A stretch of 64,000 nt of DNA from Leeuwenhoekiella aestuarii (GTDB lineage: Bacteria > Bacteroidota > Bacteroidia > Flavobacteriales > Flavobacteriaceae), in NCBI RefSeq assembly GCF_004104055.1, contig NZ_QOVJ01000008.1, forward strand, positions 1 to 64,000, in the 5' to 3' direction. Position 1 is the first letter of the stretch. Every line of letters begins with the position of its first letter. Both the position numbers and the translations under genes were made by a program. Below are positions 7,616 to 16,640 of this stretch, one piece after another. The notes under the pieces were generated by a model, which saw only the letters and a list, made by a program, of their open reading frames with translations, did no database searches and had not been told where the DNA came from.

Positions 7616-10600
7616 ATGAAACAAATACACAAAAACTTTTTAGTGTTTCTGGGTTGCTTGCTATTGAGTGCAACGGTCTGGGCGCAAGAAAAAACGGTTA
7701 CGGGGACTGTGACCGATCCTCAGGGTATGCCCTTACCCGGAGTAAACGTACTGGTACAAGGTACCCAGCGTGGAACACAAACCGACTTTGACGGAAACTT
7801 CACTTTACAAGCTACTGAGGGGGACACACTTCTTTTTTCATTTCTCGGAATGAAATCGATTTCGCAATCTATTACAAGTACAAATTCCTATTCGATAACG
7901 ATGGAGGAAGACAGCGCCGAACTCGATGCTGTTGTAGTGGTAGGATATGGTACTCAGAAAAAATCAGATCTTACAGGAGCGGTTTCCTCGGTTAGTTCAG
8001 AAGAACTATTAACCCAACCGGTTAGTAACGTTTTTCAAGCGCTGCAAGGTAAAGCTGCCGGGGTGGACATAACCAGTAGTGAAAGACCGGGTACTATAGG
8101 TTCTGTAAGAATTCGAGGTAATCGTTCCCTAACTGCGAGTAATGCGCCTTTATATGTAGTAGATGGGGTTCCGCTATTGTCTGCCTCTTCTATTGAAACC
8201 ATTAACCCAAGAGATATTGAGTCTATCGATGTACTTAAAGATGCATCAGCTACCGCTGTGTATGGTTCTCGTGGTGCTAATGGTGTTATTATTGTAACAA
8301 CCAAAAAAGGGAAAGCTGGTCGTTTTACACTAAATTATTCAGGAACGGTTACGGCATCAGAGATCGTAGATAGAGCTCCTGCTATGAGTGCTGCAGATTT
8401 TATACGTTTTCGACGAACTGCTGCATTCAATCTTGACCCCAATACATACGCGAGTCCTAATGCTCCTACCTTAGAAAATGACACAAATATTTTTGACAGT
8501 CCGTTAGATGGCCAAACGTCAAGAGATAATGTGCTTCAGGGATGGCAAAATGGTTCATTTGATCCGTCTAGAGTACGAAATACAGACTGGACAGACTTTG
8601 TTACACAAACAGGTATTCTAAGTGAACATACGATTAGTGCAAGTGGAGGTAGCGAAAAAGTGAATGCCTATGGTTCTCTGGGATATGTAAATGATAAAGG
8701 AACCCAAAAGGGTCAATTTTACGAGCGATATACGGCTAATTTAAGTGCAAACATAACTCCTGTAGACTGGTTTAAATTTAGCGCAAACTTTAACCTTTCC
8801 TGGAGTGAGCAAGATTATGGGTTCTCTACATTAGGTGGTCGTAGCAGCTCTGTTCCTAATGCAATATATGGCGCAGCTAAAAACATTTACAATATGGCTG
8901 TCCCTTATGATGCAGATGGAAATCTTGTTATTAACCCAGGAGGAGAAAGCACCATTTATACGATAATGGATGAGTTTAATAAGAGTACCCAACTTTCTCA
9001 AACCTTACGTGCTTTAGGGAGCTTGAGCGCTACATTTGATATTGGTGAAATCTACGAGCCACTTGAGGGGCTTGAATATTTAATTCGTTTTGGACCCGAT
9101 TTCAGACATTTTAGAGAAGGGGTTTACATTGACGGAAGCTCATCTCACAGATTAAATTCTGACGGAACTGATGGCACTAACTATGCTCGTTTAAACAACA
9201 GACGGGACTTTTCTTGGACCCTTGATAATCAGATCAATTACAATACCACATTTGCTGAAAAACACAATCTAGGGGTTACTTTATTACAAACAGCTTCTTC
9301 GTGGAATATTGAAAGTTCTGGAATGTCTGCAAACAACATCCCTAAACCTTCGATGCTCTGGAATAACTTTGGTGCGATAGATATTTCTAATTCTGAAAAT
9401 AATGTAAGTATCGGCTCTAATTTAAATGAGAGACAGCTCAGTTCATACCTCGTTCGAATGAATTATGGTTTTGATGATAAATACCTGTTAACGCTCTCCG
9501 GTCGTTGGGATGGAGCTTCTCAGTTAGGTGATGGAAATAAATGGGATTTTTTCTCTTCTGCAGCACTAGCGTGGAAACTTGACCAGGAAGATTTTCTTGC
9601 AAATGCAGATTGGATAAACAATTTAAAGCTTCGCGTAGGATACGGTACTACCGGTAACTCTGCTGTAGCTCCCTATGCAACAAAAGGAGATATCATCTCT
9701 ATATTCCTACCGTTTAACGGATTGTCAAATCAGATAGGATATACAACCAACGAACCCTATTACTCAGGATCACAACTTTCTTTGGCAAATCCAAATCTGG
9801 GTTGGGAAAAAACGACACAGTATAATGTTGGTGTTGATTTTGGGATTTTCAACAACAGAGTATCAGGTAGTCTCAACGTTTATAAATCGTATACTTCAGA
9901 CCTGTTGATGTCTGTTAACATTCCTACACTTACAGGATTCCCTTCTACAATTGCAAACATTGGTAAAACCAATAACAAAGGTTTTGAAGCTTCTCTGAAT
10001 TTTGTTCCTGTTTCTTCTCCAAAAGGCTTTGTTTGGGAATCAGATCTTAACGTAGCCTGGCAGAAAGATGAGATAGAAGAGCTTGCTTACGGAGAAAATG
10101 ATATGGTAGATAACAACTGGTTTATCGGAAAGTCTATAGGTGTCATTTTTGGTTATGATAATGAGGGTATGTGGCAAGACACTCCAGAAGACCAGGCTGA
10201 AATGGCATTATGGAACGAGAATGGATATGACTTCACTCCTGGTAACGTAAGACCTACAGATCAAAATGGTGATTACATCATGAATGGTGATGATCGTGTT
10301 GTTTTAGGGAATACCACTCCTAGATGGACACTCGGTTGGAACAACGCTATCAGTTACAAAGGTTTCGAATTGAGTACGCTTATTATATCTCGTCTGGGTT
10401 ATACAGCAAATATTGGAGGGGAGGCGATGACCGCAAGATCCAATCAACGGGAAGTGGATTACTGGACTCCTGAAAACACGGATGCTGAATTTCAAAAACC
10501 TATTTTAGGTCAGGCCACCTCAGGATCTCAGGATGAATTTTCTGGTTTGCTGGGCATTCGAGATGCAGGATTTATAAAAATCCGGAACATCTCATTAGGC

Positions 10601-10771
10601 TATAATTTTACTGCTGAGCAAAGTGAAAAATTAGGATTGAACAACTTAAGGTTTTATGTACAAGCCGTAAATCCTGGAAGTATATATCAAGGAGCTGCAT
10701 GGTATGATTTTGATACCAACTCTACGATTTTCAACAGAAGTTTTGCTGTAGGATTAGACATTGGACTATAA
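7616..10771 (+). CDS. SusC/RagA-type TonB-dependent outer-membrane transporter
   Basis: A 1051-residue outer-membrane protein: signal peptide 1-23 (ATVWAQ), a carboxypeptidase-regulatory-like domain at about 27-105 (VTGTVTDPQGMPLPGVNV), the TonB-box/plug junction LDAVVVVGYGTQKKSDLTG, a plug to about 225 (VYGSRGANGVIIVTTKKG), then a barrel to the end. It lacks the N-terminal STN domain, so it is not expected to signal to a FecR protein, unlike the SusC at 25613-28969. It imports oligosaccharides with the SusD protein encoded 25 bp downstream. The in-frame ATG at 7616 is preceded by an A/T-rich leader; the upstream ATG at 7576 is out of frame. Confidence 0.95.
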   Translation: MKQIHKNFLVFLGCLLLSATVWAQEKTVTGTVTDPQGMPLPGVNVLVQGTQRGTQTDFDGNFTLQATEGDTLLFSFLGMKSISQSITSTNSYSITMEEDSAELDAVVVVGYGTQKKSDLTGAVSSVSSEELLTQPVSNVFQALQGKAAGVDITSSERPGTIGSVRIRGNRSLTASNAPLYVVDGVPLLSASSIETINPRDIESIDVLKDASATAVYGSRGANGVIIVTTKKGKAGRFTLNYSGTVTASEIVDRAPAMSAADFIRFRRTAAFNLDPNTYASPNAPTLENDTNIFDSPLDGQTSRDNVLQGWQNGSFDPSRVRNTDWTDFVTQTGILSEHTISASGGSEKVNAYGSLGYVNDKGTQKGQFYERYTANLSANITPVDWFKFSANFNLSWSEQDYGFSTLGGRSSSVPNAIYGAAKNIYNMAVPYDADGNLVINPGGESTIYTIMDEFNKSTQLSQTLRALGSLSATFDIGEIYEPLEGLEYLIRFGPDFRHFREGVYIDGSSSHRLNSDGTDGTNYARLNNRRDFSWTLDNQINYNTTFAEKHNLGVTLLQTASSWNIESSGMSANNIPKPSMLWNNFGAIDISNSENNVSIGSNLNERQLSSYLVRMNYGFDDKYLLTLSGRWDGASQLGDGNKWDFFSSAALAWKLDQEDFLANADWINNLKLRVGYGTTGNSAVAPYATKGDIISIFLPFNGLSNQIGYTTNEPYYSGSQLSLANPNLGWEKTTQYNVGVDFGIFNNRVSGSLNVYKSYTSDLLMSVNIPTLTGFPSTIANIGKTNNKGFEASLNFVPVSSPKGFVWESDLNVAWQKDEIEELAYGENDMVDNNWFIGKSIGVIFGYDNEGMWQDTPEDQAEMALWNENGYDFTPGNVRPTDQNGDYIMNGDDRVVLGNTTPRWTLGWNNAISYKGFELSTLIISRLGYTANIGGEAMTARSNQREVDYWTPENTDAEFQKPILGQATSGSQDEFSGLLGIRDAGFIKIRNISLGYNFTAEQSEKLGLNNLRFYVQAVNPGSIYQGAAWYDFDTNSTIFNRSFAVGLDIGL

Positions 10772-10795
10772 AAAAGAATTTTAAAAAGAAAAAAA

Positions 10796-12898
10796 ATGAA
10801 ACTAAATATTTTTACTAAACGTTTTACAATTCTTTGCTGCTCAATCCTTGCGATGACGGCTATGTCTTGTAAAGATGATTTTCTTGATGAAGATCTCACA
10901 AACCAGTATTCAACAGACTATTTTTTAACGCCTCAAGGTCTTGAAGATCTTACCGTTTCTTTATACGGTAATATAAGATGGCACTTTGGTTATGAGTGGG
11001 CTTATGGTATTACGCTTTACGGAACAGACGAATTTACCAATGCCAATGACCTCACCAATGAGATGTGGAACACCTATGACAACCGCTTAGGACCGGTGGG
11101 TGCTACTACTGAAACCGGGGCAGCGAATAAAAACGCCACCTCCCCTGCTGCGTTATGGGATCAGATGTATTATGGTATCTCCTCAGCAAACATCATTATA
11201 GCCAATGCTGAAATCATAGAAGATGAAGCTGTGAGGAATCGCTGCCTGGCTCATGCGTATTTCTTAAGAGGATACAATTATTACAGACTGGTTGCACAAT
11301 ATGGAGGAGTGGTGCTTCAGCTAGAACCTGCAGAAGGTGTGGTTAGAAATTTTGAACGGGCTACTGAAGAAGAATCCTGGGAACAGGTGATCTCTGATTT
11401 CCGAAATGCGTATGAGCATTTTGAGGGAGAAATATACACCTATGGTAAAGGGGTTACCTGGACTAAAGCTACTGCGGCACACTTTCTGGCAAAAGCCTTG
11501 CTCTTTAGAGCCTCAGAGCGCAACGATGCTTGGAACTCAGGTTATATTGATTCAGATCTCAATGAAGCGATTGATGCAGCAAGTTATGCAATTGATGCTC
11601 GTGGCCCATTAACTGATAATTACAGAGACTTATATGCTACCTGGTCTGGTATAGATAGCGAGACCGAACAACTTGATGAAATTTTAATGGCAGCACCACA
11701 CAATGCTGATGAGTCTACTAAAGGTCGTTTTGGAAACAGAACCTACAACTACTTTACACCTCAATTTTCTAATTTTTCAGGGGGTTGGGTACGTCGTGGC
11801 GTTTGGATTGGGGGAATGGATTTCCAACGGTTAAGACCTACAGAATATACCTATGCCGTTTTTGATCACGTGAATGATTCGAGAATGTGGAAAACCTTTA
11901 AAACGGTATACGGGGTAAACAATGTTTTAGATGAAAATGTTGACGTAGAACTTGGAGATCCGGGAATTGTTATGATCTTAAATACTAAAGATGATGACAC
12001 TTATGACAACTTCAAGTTTGGAGCTAACATTCAACAGCCAGATTGGAGAGATGTCGACGGTCGCCTACCGGAATGGAAATTAGGAATGCGACAAACAGAA
12101 ACTTCTGGATCGTTAACCAGTTCTCCGGGACAATTTGTGCCCAACTCCTTAGTGCTGTATCAAAATGGAGAATACGTTTCCCCGAACTTTAAGAGCACGC
12201 CAATCTCTAATTTCTTTGCAGGTATTAACAAAACAGATGATGGGTCTCGTTTTGCTGAAAAAGGAGATGCACACCGCGATGTGACTATGGCACGCCTGGC
12301 AGAAACCTATCTGGTAAGAGCCGAATGCTATGCGCGTTTGCAACAATATGGTAATGCGATGAATGACATCAATACCGTACGCGCAAGAGCTGCCTGGAAA
12401 TCTGGTGAAAACAGATCATACTATGTAGATGGGTCTGTTGCATTTGAAAACAACAGTTTGAATACCGGTTCTGCAGCTCAAAACTACATAAACTCTAATT
12501 TGAATATCAATACCTATTACTTATCCAATCCGGATATTGATGTAACGACCGAGGCTTCAGATTTAAGTTTAACTTCATTCCCTGATAATTTACCAGATGA
12601 AGATGAGGCTGTTTTAAATGCTCTAGGTGTTTCAGGCACTTACGACCGCGCTTTGCATTTTATTCTTAACGAACGTACGCGTGAACTGCTCGGTGAGTGG
12701 CAACGTTGGGAAACGCTTTCTAGAACAGGAACCCTTATACAACGCGCAAGAGCTTTCAATAAAGAAGCTACAAATATTACCGAAAACAAACATGAATTGC
12801 GTCCTATACCGCAATCTTTTATTGATGGACTGCTCAATGAAGATGGATCTAACTTATCTGCTGAGATGAAAGCAGATTGGCAAAATCCCGGATATTAA
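10796..12898 (+). CDS. SusD/RagB-type glycan-binding lipoprotein
   Basis: A 700-residue lipoprotein (lipobox TAMSC, Cys25) with the alpha-helical TPR-rich fold of the SusD family: MYYGISSANIIIANAE and AHAYFLRGYNYYRLV near the N-terminal end, and the typical C-terminal RTRELLGEWQRWETLSRTGT. It would cap the SusC barrel and bind the glycan at the cell surface. It is longer than many SusD proteins (usually 500-650), with extra sequence in the middle. It follows SusC after 24 bp and ends 28 bp before an intrinsic terminator, so the pair forms the whole transcription unit. Confidence 0.93.
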   Translation: MKLNIFTKRFTILCCSILAMTAMSCKDDFLDEDLTNQYSTDYFLTPQGLEDLTVSLYGNIRWHFGYEWAYGITLYGTDEFTNANDLTNEMWNTYDNRLGPVGATTETGAANKNATSPAALWDQMYYGISSANIIIANAEIIEDEAVRNRCLAHAYFLRGYNYYRLVAQYGGVVLQLEPAEGVVRNFERATEEESWEQVISDFRNAYEHFEGEIYTYGKGVTWTKATAAHFLAKALLFRASERNDAWNSGYIDSDLNEAIDAASYAIDARGPLTDNYRDLYATWSGIDSETEQLDEILMAAPHNADESTKGRFGNRTYNYFTPQFSNFSGGWVRRGVWIGGMDFQRLRPTEYTYAVFDHVNDSRMWKTFKTVYGVNNVLDENVDVELGDPGIVMILNTKDDDTYDNFKFGANIQQPDWRDVDGRLPEWKLGMRQTETSGSLTSSPGQFVPNSLVLYQNGEYVSPNFKSTPISNFFAGINKTDDGSRFAEKGDAHRDVTMARLAETYLVRAECYARLQQYGNAMNDINTVRARAAWKSGENRSYYVDGSVAFENNSLNTGSAAQNYINSNLNINTYYLSNPDIDVTTEASDLSLTSFPDNLPDEDEAVLNALGVSGTYDRALHFILNERTRELLGEWQRWETLSRTGTLIQRARAFNKEATNITENKHELRPIPQSFIDGLLNEDGSNLSAEMKADWQNPGY

Positions 12899-12925
12899 TA
12901 CGGTACACTAATGCAAGTCTTATTA

Positions 12926-12963
12926 AACAGCCAACCTCTTAAAAAGGTTGGCTGTTTTTTTTA
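12926..12963 (+). terminator. Rho-independent terminator after SusD
   Basis: Perfect stem aacagccaacct / aggttggctgtt (12927-12938 with 12945-12956), loop of six bases, followed by a run of T to about 12962. It ends the SusC-SusD transcript. It is the clearest intrinsic terminator in the window. Confidence 0.92.
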
Positions 12964-13055
12964 TATGCACCCGTTATCCCTGGCCTCAGATACCCCGATG
13001 TTGTTAAGGAAGTATTAACCCATTCAAAACATACGTTCTAGCCTAAAAAAAATGA

Positions 13056-13063
13056 TACTTTTG
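13056..13063 (+). promoter_or_regulatory. Bacteroidota -7 box (tacttttg) of the histidine kinase
   Basis: Exact match to TAnnTTTG, the -7 element read by the Bacteroidota housekeeping sigma factor. A clear -33 TTG is not seen. The expected start of transcription lies about 5-7 bp further, only about 15 nt before the TTG start codon at 13084. Confidence 0.55.
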
Positions 13064-13083
13064 CCCTCCCTAAATCGTTAAAT

Positions 13084-14259
13084 TTGAATACACAAGATTT
13101 TAAGCGTGCTAAAGTATTAGCGGATCTTGATCTGGATTATCAAGAACTCAAAAGTGATTTTCAGGATTTAAGTATATTAGCTGCTAAAGTAGCCGGTACT
13201 GAGCTTTCTGAAGTAAATTTCATCGATAATTATACCCAATGGACGGTTGCCGGGTCGGCAGGCGAATTCAGTCAAAAACCCCGGGAGGCCTCTATTTGTA
13301 ATATTACTATAACCGAAGATCATCAATTTGAATCACGGGTAGATCTGGATCTCAGATTTAAAGACTCCAGCTATGTTCAAAAAGAAGGCTATAAATACTA
13401 TTATGGTATTCCCCTTAAACTTAATGATGAAATAGCCATAGGAACACTCTGTATTGGGGGAAAAACCATTGAAGACTTAAGTGAAAATCAGGTTGAGCAA
13501 TTGCATTTAATCGCCAAACAAATCGAGAAACAAATCCTTTTAAAACAAAAGCTACGCCTTGCACAAAAACAAGCTTTAGAAGAGCGGAAATTAAAAAGAC
13601 GTTTAGCGCACGATGTTAGGAGTCCGTTAAGTGGTATTGCTCAACTCATTGAACTTACCGATCACTCAAAAGAACATTATGAAGAACTTATAGACATCCT
13701 AAATCTCATTGCCTCCAGTACTACCAGCGTGTTACAGCTCGTTGAGGATATATTAAGTGTTGAAACAAATAAGTCTCCTTCAAATTTCGAAAGTGACTCT
13801 TTTTTCACGTTAGAAAGTCTTACCCAAAAGCTGATGGATCTTTACAGACCGCAGGCGCAGGCTAAAGACATTGAATTGAATTATGAATTTCAGCCCAATG
13901 CCTTAAAATTTTCGAGAAACAACTTACTTCCGATGATCGGTAATTTGATTTCTAATTCCATTAAGTTCACAGAAACCGGAGGTCAAATACACTTAAAATT
14001 AGAAATTGAACATACGCAAAACACTAACAATTTAAGTGTATTAGTCTCTGATACGGGTATTGGTATGTCTGCACAACAAGTAGATGATATAATCAATAAA
14101 AAAGCGACACACCGAACCGGTACATCTGGAGAAAAAGGCTACGGTATGGGCCTCGTATTTGTTATGCGACTTTGTGAAGAATTAGCGGGTAATTTCACTG
14201 TTGAGTCTAAACCTGAGGAAGGGACCCGTGTCAAATTAATTATTCCTTTAAAACAGTAA
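13084..14259 (+). CDS. Soluble GAF-domain sensor histidine kinase
   Basis: A 391-residue protein with an N-terminal GAF domain (about 20-155), a short coiled coil (about 155-175), the H-box RRLAHDVRSPLSG with its phospho-accepting His, the N-box MIGNLISNSIKF, and the ATP-lid motifs SDTGIGM and GYGMGLVF. No membrane segment is present, so the signal should be cytoplasmic. The start is a TTG: there is no ATG in frame before residue 250 or upstream before the stop at 13039. A -7 box 21 bp upstream supports this start. No response regulator is nearby, so it is an orphan kinase. It is separated from the SusC/D unit by a terminator. Confidence 0.85.
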   Translation: MNTQDFKRAKVLADLDLDYQELKSDFQDLSILAAKVAGTELSEVNFIDNYTQWTVAGSAGEFSQKPREASICNITITEDHQFESRVDLDLRFKDSSYVQKEGYKYYYGIPLKLNDEIAIGTLCIGGKTIEDLSENQVEQLHLIAKQIEKQILLKQKLRLAQKQALEERKLKRRLAHDVRSPLSGIAQLIELTDHSKEHYEELIDILNLIASSTTSVLQLVEDILSVETNKSPSNFESDSFFTLESLTQKLMDLYRPQAQAKDIELNYEFQPNALKFSRNNLLPMIGNLISNSIKFTETGGQIHLKLEIEHTQNTNNLSVLVSDTGIGMSAQQVDDIINKKATHRTGTSGEKGYGMGLVFVMRLCEELAGNFTVESKPEEGTRVKLIIPLKQ

Positions 14260-14262
14260 GTC

Positions 14263-14382
14263 ACTTCGGGGTATGCCTGTCTGCCGACAAAGGCAGGCCC
14301 GCTAAGCATTCAACTGAATCATAGAGTATTAGAACGAGACACATCTCGATGTATTTAAATCTCGATTATCGAGTAAAGTCAT
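14263..14382. repeat. Two-hairpin dispersed intergenic element
   Basis: Same order of blocks as 3309-3418: cacttcgggg, gcctg..caggc imperfect stem (14275-14298), aagcattcaactgaatc, a perfect stem cgaga-caca-tctcg (14335-14348) and a perfect stem ctcga-tta-tcgag (14361-14373), ending gtaaag. The first stem differs in sequence from the copy at 3372 but still pairs, which suggests the structure is what is kept. Confidence 0.6.
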
Positions 14383-14509
14383 TCATGAACAAAATGACTA
14401 GATGTATAAACACAACTCAAAAGTGATGGTAACCCGAAAATTTTAAGGCAATATGTATATAGGGAGTGTTGTATCTTACCTATAAAATCCGCTAAATACA
14501 AACAACACA

Positions 14510-15688
14510 ATGCCCAAAATTATAGGCTTATTATTAATTTTCTTTTTCTACAATCAAACCTGGGCTCAAGACCAAGGTTCAGATTTTTTGCAGGGTGCCT
14601 GGAAATTACATCAGCTAAAAGATGATAAAGTACATCAAGAATTCATCTTAAACTTTAAATACTCTGACACCTTTCACCGATACTTTGGTAATAGTTCAGT
14701 TTATGGAAGCATCACCACTTTAGACCATATCAATTTTGACGAGAAAGCAAAAACCCTCTCATTTTCAAGTCATATTAGAAAGGGTGAAGTTTTCAATTTA
14801 AAAATTGTAAACGAGAAATTTCAGGGGACATTCATTCGCGACAACCAAGAATTTAAATTAACCGGTTCTAAAATTGCTAAAACGAATTCTAATCCGGTTT
14901 TAGCGTATGGAAAATATCAAACAACTACCATCCCTGAAAATATTGATGAATTATATGTAGAGACTGGTAATACAAATTCTGAAATAGTAGTACTCTACGT
15001 GCAAGGTGGTCCGTTTGACAAGCTTCAATATACACAGGAATTTAATGCCTGGAAAAATGAGTTGCATATCGTATATGTGAAACAGGCTCAAATGATAAAC
15101 CCGTCTATCCTTCCTCCTGAAAATAAATTAACTTATGAAGATGCATTGAAAGAAAATTTAGTTTCAGTTGAAATATTAAAAAGACTCATAACTCATTTTA
15201 AAAAACAAAACAAAAAGGTATTGGTGTACGGAGAATCCTATGGGGCTTGGATAATCCAAAAATACATTGCTGAATTTGGCAACGAAGCAGATGCGGTAAG
15301 TATTTCTGCTGGCAGGCTTAATAAGGATCTAAAAATTTTGCAAGCCACAAAATTGAATCAAAAAGTGTATGACATAACTTATAAAAATGGCAAACGAATT
15401 TATACCGAAATGGACTTCACTTATTCAAAACCTAACGCGTATATGCTTTCTTCCATTAACAGTGAGATCTTTACCGAAACTTTAAAAGATAGAGACTTGT
15501 CGAAATTGGTTGTATACCAATACGGAAAAAAGGACGGAACAGTTGGACACCTGGACGATAATGAAATTGCATTTTTACAATCAAAAAATGTAGAGATAGA
15601 AGTTTGTAAAAAGTGCTATCACAGGCAAATGCTATCAGCTAAGATTGCCAACAAAGCTATTGAGAAAATGATAAAATTGGTCAAATAA
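14510..15688 (+). CDS. Secreted alpha/beta-hydrolase-like protein, function unknown
   Basis: A 392-residue protein with a signal peptide (about 1-20, NQTWAQ). Residues 25-130 look like a small beta-rich (lipocalin-like) domain beginning LQGAWKLHQL. From about 160 the pattern is that of an alpha/beta hydrolase: VVLYVQGGP (oxyanion region), a nucleophile elbow GESYG, an acidic residue in the YGKKDGT loop and a late His in CYHRQM. The order nucleophile-acid-histidine fits a serine hydrolase. Substrate is unknown. A weak -7-like box tatcttac lies at 14472-14479. The gene stands alone, before a region of decayed genes. Confidence 0.6.
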   Translation: MPKIIGLLLIFFFYNQTWAQDQGSDFLQGAWKLHQLKDDKVHQEFILNFKYSDTFHRYFGNSSVYGSITTLDHINFDEKAKTLSFSSHIRKGEVFNLKIVNEKFQGTFIRDNQEFKLTGSKIAKTNSNPVLAYGKYQTTTIPENIDELYVETGNTNSEIVVLYVQGGPFDKLQYTQEFNAWKNELHIVYVKQAQMINPSILPPENKLTYEDALKENLVSVEILKRLITHFKKQNKKVLVYGESYGAWIIQKYIAEFGNEADAVSISAGRLNKDLKILQATKLNQKVYDITYKNGKRIYTEMDFTYSKPNAYMLSSINSEIFTETLKDRDLSKLVVYQYGKKDGTVGHLDDNEIAFLQSKNVEIEVCKKCYHRQMLSAKIANKAIEKMIKLVK

Positions 15689-15740
15689 AATAATAGATAG
15701 GGTAACAATCCTATAAGTAATTGCTTATTCGCGCCTACTT

Positions 15741-15764
15741 CTGAAAATCCTCGCGGATTTTCAG
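15741..15764. repeat. Perfect 10-bp inverted repeat
   Basis: ctgaaaatcc-tcgc-ggattttcag. There is no T-run after it, so it is not a standard terminator, although its place 50 bp after a stop codon would fit one. It is followed by a stretch with attC-like words (gtttaac at about 15782 and gttgtgc at about 15824). Confidence 0.5.
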
Positions 15765-15846
15765 TTCGGTGTATATTTACAAAGTTTAACGCTAAGCTAC
15801 GCAACTACTCATAGCCGAGACAGTTGTGCATCATTTAAGAAACGGG

Positions 15847-15963
15847 ATGAAAACAAACTTTGAAATTAAAGAAAAGTATGCAGTCCTACTAAATGGAATT
15901 CATATTGACTTGCATAACAATTTTGAATCTAAAGAACTAACTGAATTTAAAAATTACGAATGA
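15847..15963 (+). CDS. Short open frame, 38 codons, probable gene remnant
   Basis: ATG at 15847, TGA at 15961-15963; the product is rich in Glu, Asn and Lys with no membrane segment. It begins at a normal-looking A-rich start but stops early, and what follows to 16150 contains no continuing frame. I do not recognise it. It could be a truncated cassette-type gene or a chance frame. Confidence 0.25.
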   Translation: MKTNFEIKEKYAVLLNGIHIDLHNNFESKELTEFKNYE

Positions 15964-16286
15964 ATGAAAATGAAACAACCTATACCAAATAACTAACTGG
16001 AATTAAGGTAGGTTCTGCTCCACTTCGATTCCGCTCAGTATAGCCTGAATACGATCAGAGTCACTAAAGGCTCTGCTTAACCGGGTATTAAGCGTGTACT
16101 CCGTAATTGACGGTTATAGAATAGCGTTGTTATTTGTGCGAAAAATAAAAACGATATAGAAAATAGTGATTGCCCGCTTTAGAGAAGACAATCCTAAGGC
16201 TATTAGGCGTGTATTGCGCCAGACTGCGGAACTGTCACCTAATTTCAATCTTATGAGGTGCCACATTTAGTGCTGGTGATTCTACC

Positions 16287-16559
16287 AAACTCAGGGCGCC
16301 GAACAGCAAAAAGAAACTACAATGCCATCTGGAGTATATCGATTAAAAGCTCGAAGAGCATAACCGCGAACTGGCCATCGCTAATGGAGATCGTGAAGAA
16401 CTGCTCCTTCAAAGCCAAAGGCTTAAAATACAAGCAGATTCAAAACAAACTCGAGTAGAATATCATTTTCTCCAAATCAGCAGTTATCTACATCAGATGG
16501 TACGCAGAACCGTTACTGAGGGGTGCTACCCGGTCTTGAATTTAGGTTACACGGATTAA
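16287..16559 (+). pseudogene. IS1182-like transposase remnant
   Basis: A frame from 16287 reads KLRAPNSKKKLQCHLEYID, then a TAA at 16344-16346, then KLEEHNRELAIANGDREELL and, near its end, QISSYLHQM..TVTEGCYPV before a TAA at 16557. This resembles the coiled-coil region and the QIST-DP-SR-M / ITEVCYNV region of IS1182-type transposases of Bacteroidota. The neighbouring frame also holds a matching piece (KYKQIQNKLE), so small indels are present. Both ends are missing. No terminal inverted repeats were found. A preceding piece (16167-16257) may or may not belong to it. Confidence 0.45.
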
Positions 16560-16640
16560 AAATTTGTAACCTTTCAAAAAGTCATCTTGTCCAATAGATG
16601 TGAATTCACCTAAACACATTCAACAATCAAATAAAACAAG

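Larger units (their letters stand above)
15689..16640. other. Gene-poor decayed stretch
   Basis: Apart from the inverted repeat, the 38-codon frame and the transposase remnant listed separately, I see only short broken frames here. It looks like an old site of insertion and loss between the alpha/beta hydrolase and the serine hydrolase operon. Confidence 0.5.

Noticed and set aside
1260-12898. Ulvan-type utilisation locus
   Set aside because: No sulfatase, ulvan lyase or GH78 is present; GH43, GH105, GH106 and an esterase fit a pectic glycan at least as well.
14275-14298. gcctg...caggc inverted repeat as terminator of the histidine kinase gene
   Set aside because: No T-run follows, and the same block is part of a dispersed repeat found in other places.
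15741-15764. Perfect hairpin as an intrinsic terminator
   Set aside because: No run of T on either side, so only listed as an inverted repeat.
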